DNA of 6,762 bases from Candidatus Magasanikiibacteriota bacterium. Its GTDB lineage: Bacteria; Patescibacteriota; Patescibacteriia; Magasanikbacterales; 2-02-FULL-50-9b. The first letter of the stretch is position 1. Each line of letters starts with the position of its first letter. The stretch spans positions 1 to 6,762 of the forward strand of contig JAPLWO010000050.1 of NCBI GenBank assembly GCA_026396555.1, in the 5' to 3' direction. The position numbers and the translations under genes were made by a program. Under the pieces are notes generated by a model that saw only the letters and a list, made by a program, of their open reading frames with translations, did no database searches and was not told where the DNA came from. Shown piece after piece: positions 5,492 to 6,762 of the stretch.

Positions 5492-6762
5492 AACTTCTCA
5501 AAAATATCACTAATTTTATCAAAACTTTCCGCGTAATATCCATTCGGTGCGTACGTCGTTCTCACACTCTCACCACCCTCAAATCCAATACCCGCGATCA
5601 CCAGCGAATCGCTATCTGCCGCACGACCTCCGGCCGCGAGCCGTTCTAAACTTGCAATTTGAGCTTGAATTGCCGAAGTATCAGATTCTCCATCGGTTAA
5701 AAACAAAATCACTTTTTTTACATCGCCTTTCTGCAATTTTTCAATTCGATCCTTATTAAATTGTTCCGAGCGAATCCCTTCAAATGTCGCAACTTCATTA
5801 TTACTTTGATTTTCGCGCAACTGTCGCAATTGTTGGTGCATCGCGACACGTTCTTTATGCGTTAACGTCACGCCTAACGGTTTTACCACCCGATCATCAT
5901 TATCAAAAATTCGAACTTCGCTACTCACATCAAGCGAAATTTTATCGCCGCCCCGTCGCGCTTTTTCAATTCGCTCTTGAAATGCTGCAAGCGCTTCAGT
6001 CACCATAATAGCAAGCCGGCGCTGCATAATTTCCTTCTGATTTCCCTTCATCGAACCAGAACCATCACACACCAATGTAAATTCCAAATCAGATGGACGA
6101 GTCCGAATCATTTCACGCTCCTCATAATCCAACATCGCACGCGAATCCATATTCCCCGTCTTAATTTCCGCAACTGCTGTCGCGATTCGCGCTGGACTTA
6201 ATACCACACCCTCAACAACCGGCCGTCGCAATTTTCGCTGATACGTTTTTCGTCGCTCAATTACCGCGTCAAACGCTTTCGATAAATTCTCAATAAACTT
6301 TTCAACAATTTTAAAATCTTTTTTATACGCATCGTAATCTTCTTGCGAAACGCCGAGCGCTTTTTGAATCGCATCCGCCTTTTTTTTCGCAACCGCGTCC
6401 GTAATTTTCTTCATTTCTTTTTCCAAATCTTCAAAATCAATTGGATCTGGAATTGCGTCCTCGAAAGGATCGTCGTCAAACGGCTCATTATTACTTGGCT
6501 CACCGGGTTCTCCTTTTTCACGCTTCTCTTTTTGCTTCTGATTTTTCCGATCCTCTACATCTTTTTTAAATAATTCTAAAAACGCTGGCTCGATCAAACC
6601 CTGAATAATTTCAAATCGATCTGCCGGCTGATGGACACCTTCCCCACTCTCATCAACCGCTGTTATCAAATCCGTTAATTTTGTTTTGCCACCCTGTTTT
6701 TGCACGCGATCTAATACTTCACGTACTTCATCGGACACAATACACGGCTCATTCGGCAACAT
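5464..6762 (-). CDS. VWA-domain protein (N-terminus possibly cut by the window edge)
   Basis: At least 432 residues, ending DKL and TAA. Residues 1-65 look globular. Residues 66-115 are a highly charged linker, first Lys/Glu-rich and then acidic with FDDDPFED (95-102). Residues 115-175 are predominantly helical and charged. A von Willebrand factor A domain occupies about 225-430: FTLVCDGSGSMKG (228-240) holds the metal-ion (MIDAS) DxSxS motif, and Asp357 in FLTDGESD (354-361) fits the third MIDAS site. Thr326 in EVATFEG may be the middle one. The layout (charged linker, then C-terminal VWA) resembles CobT/NorD-type proteins, which usually work with a MoxR-like AAA+ ATPase as a protein-remodelling or metal-insertion pair. 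No such ATPase is in the window. The ATG lies exactly on the window edge, so the gene may start further right and its ribosome site cannot be seen. No signal peptide or membrane segment is visible. Confidence 0.82.
   Translation of the reverse strand: MLPNEPCIVSDEVREVLDRVQKQGGKTKLTDLITAVDESGEGVHQPADRFEIIQGLIEPAFLELFKKDVEDRKNQKQKEKREKGEPGEPSNNEPFDDDPFEDAIPDPIDFEDLEKEMKKITDAVAKKKADAIQKALGVSQEDYDAYKKDFKIVEKFIENLSKAFDAVIERRKTYQRKLRRPVVEGVVLSPARIATAVAEIKTGNMDSRAMLDYEEREMIRTRPSDLEFTLVCDGSGSMKGNQKEIMQRRLAIMVTEALAAFQERIEKARRGGDKISLDVSSEVRIFDNDDRVVKPLGVTLTHKERVAMHQQLRQLRENQSNNEVATFEGIRSEQFNKDRIEKLQKGDVKKVILFLTDGESDTSAIQAQIASLERLAAGGRAADSDSLVIAGIGFEGGESVRTTYAPNGYYAESFDKISDIFEKFLEEILDKL

Overview
The window looks like a bacterial chromosome segment of moderate GC, with local counts from about 27% to 63%. 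Every confidently identified gene reads on the minus strand. The promoters are sigma70-like (TTGACA/TTGACG -35 boxes), one gene has a strong Shine-Dalgarno site, and the genes read with a standard stop-codon set. This points to a bacterium rather than an archaeon, despite the TrmB-family regulator. The mix of a pyrophosphorylase-only GlmU-type enzyme, a TrmB regulator, tightly packed genes that mostly lack clear Shine-Dalgarno sites, and a lysine-rich VWA protein would suit a candidate-phylum (Patescibacteria-like) genome. That placement is inference; no marker gene is present.

Layout in transcription order, right to left. (1) 6762-5464: a VWA-domain protein with an intact MIDAS-type DGSGS motif, whose true N-terminus may lie outside the window. 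(2) 5397-4861: an unrecognised 178-residue protein in its own small unit. It has a leader with two overlapping, mutually exclusive hairpins, a strong GGAGGGT ribosome site, a T7G7 tract just after the stop, and a good intrinsic terminator. (3) 4763-4735: a TTGACA-17-TACGCT promoter that starts a sugar-nucleotide cluster. (4) 4709-3711: a UDP-glucuronate 4-epimerase-like SDR enzyme. (5) 3735-2782: a UDP-glucose 4-epimerase (galE) broken twice, by loss of its N-terminal NAD-binding start at a junction with the preceding gene and by an in-frame TAA. (6) 2789-1734: an aldose 1-epimerase family protein. (7) 1678-941: a TrmB-family regulator with its own promoter. (8) 935-159: a GlmU-like sugar-1-phosphate nucleotidyltransferase without the acyltransferase domain. 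(9) Left edge: a plus-strand intrinsic terminator at 117-153, which implies a convergent plus-strand gene entering from the left.

Read together, genes 4-8 form a module for making and interconverting UDP-sugars for surface glycans: nucleotide activation, C4 epimerisation at the uronate and hexose level, a mutarotase-like step and a sugar-type regulator. The most notable event is the damage to galE and the 3' end of the neighbouring epimerase gene. It is either genuine gene decay by deletion plus nonsense mutation or an assembly error. I do not see a CRISPR array, RNA gene, insertion sequence or defence system. The least explained element is the 178-residue gene with its structured leader.
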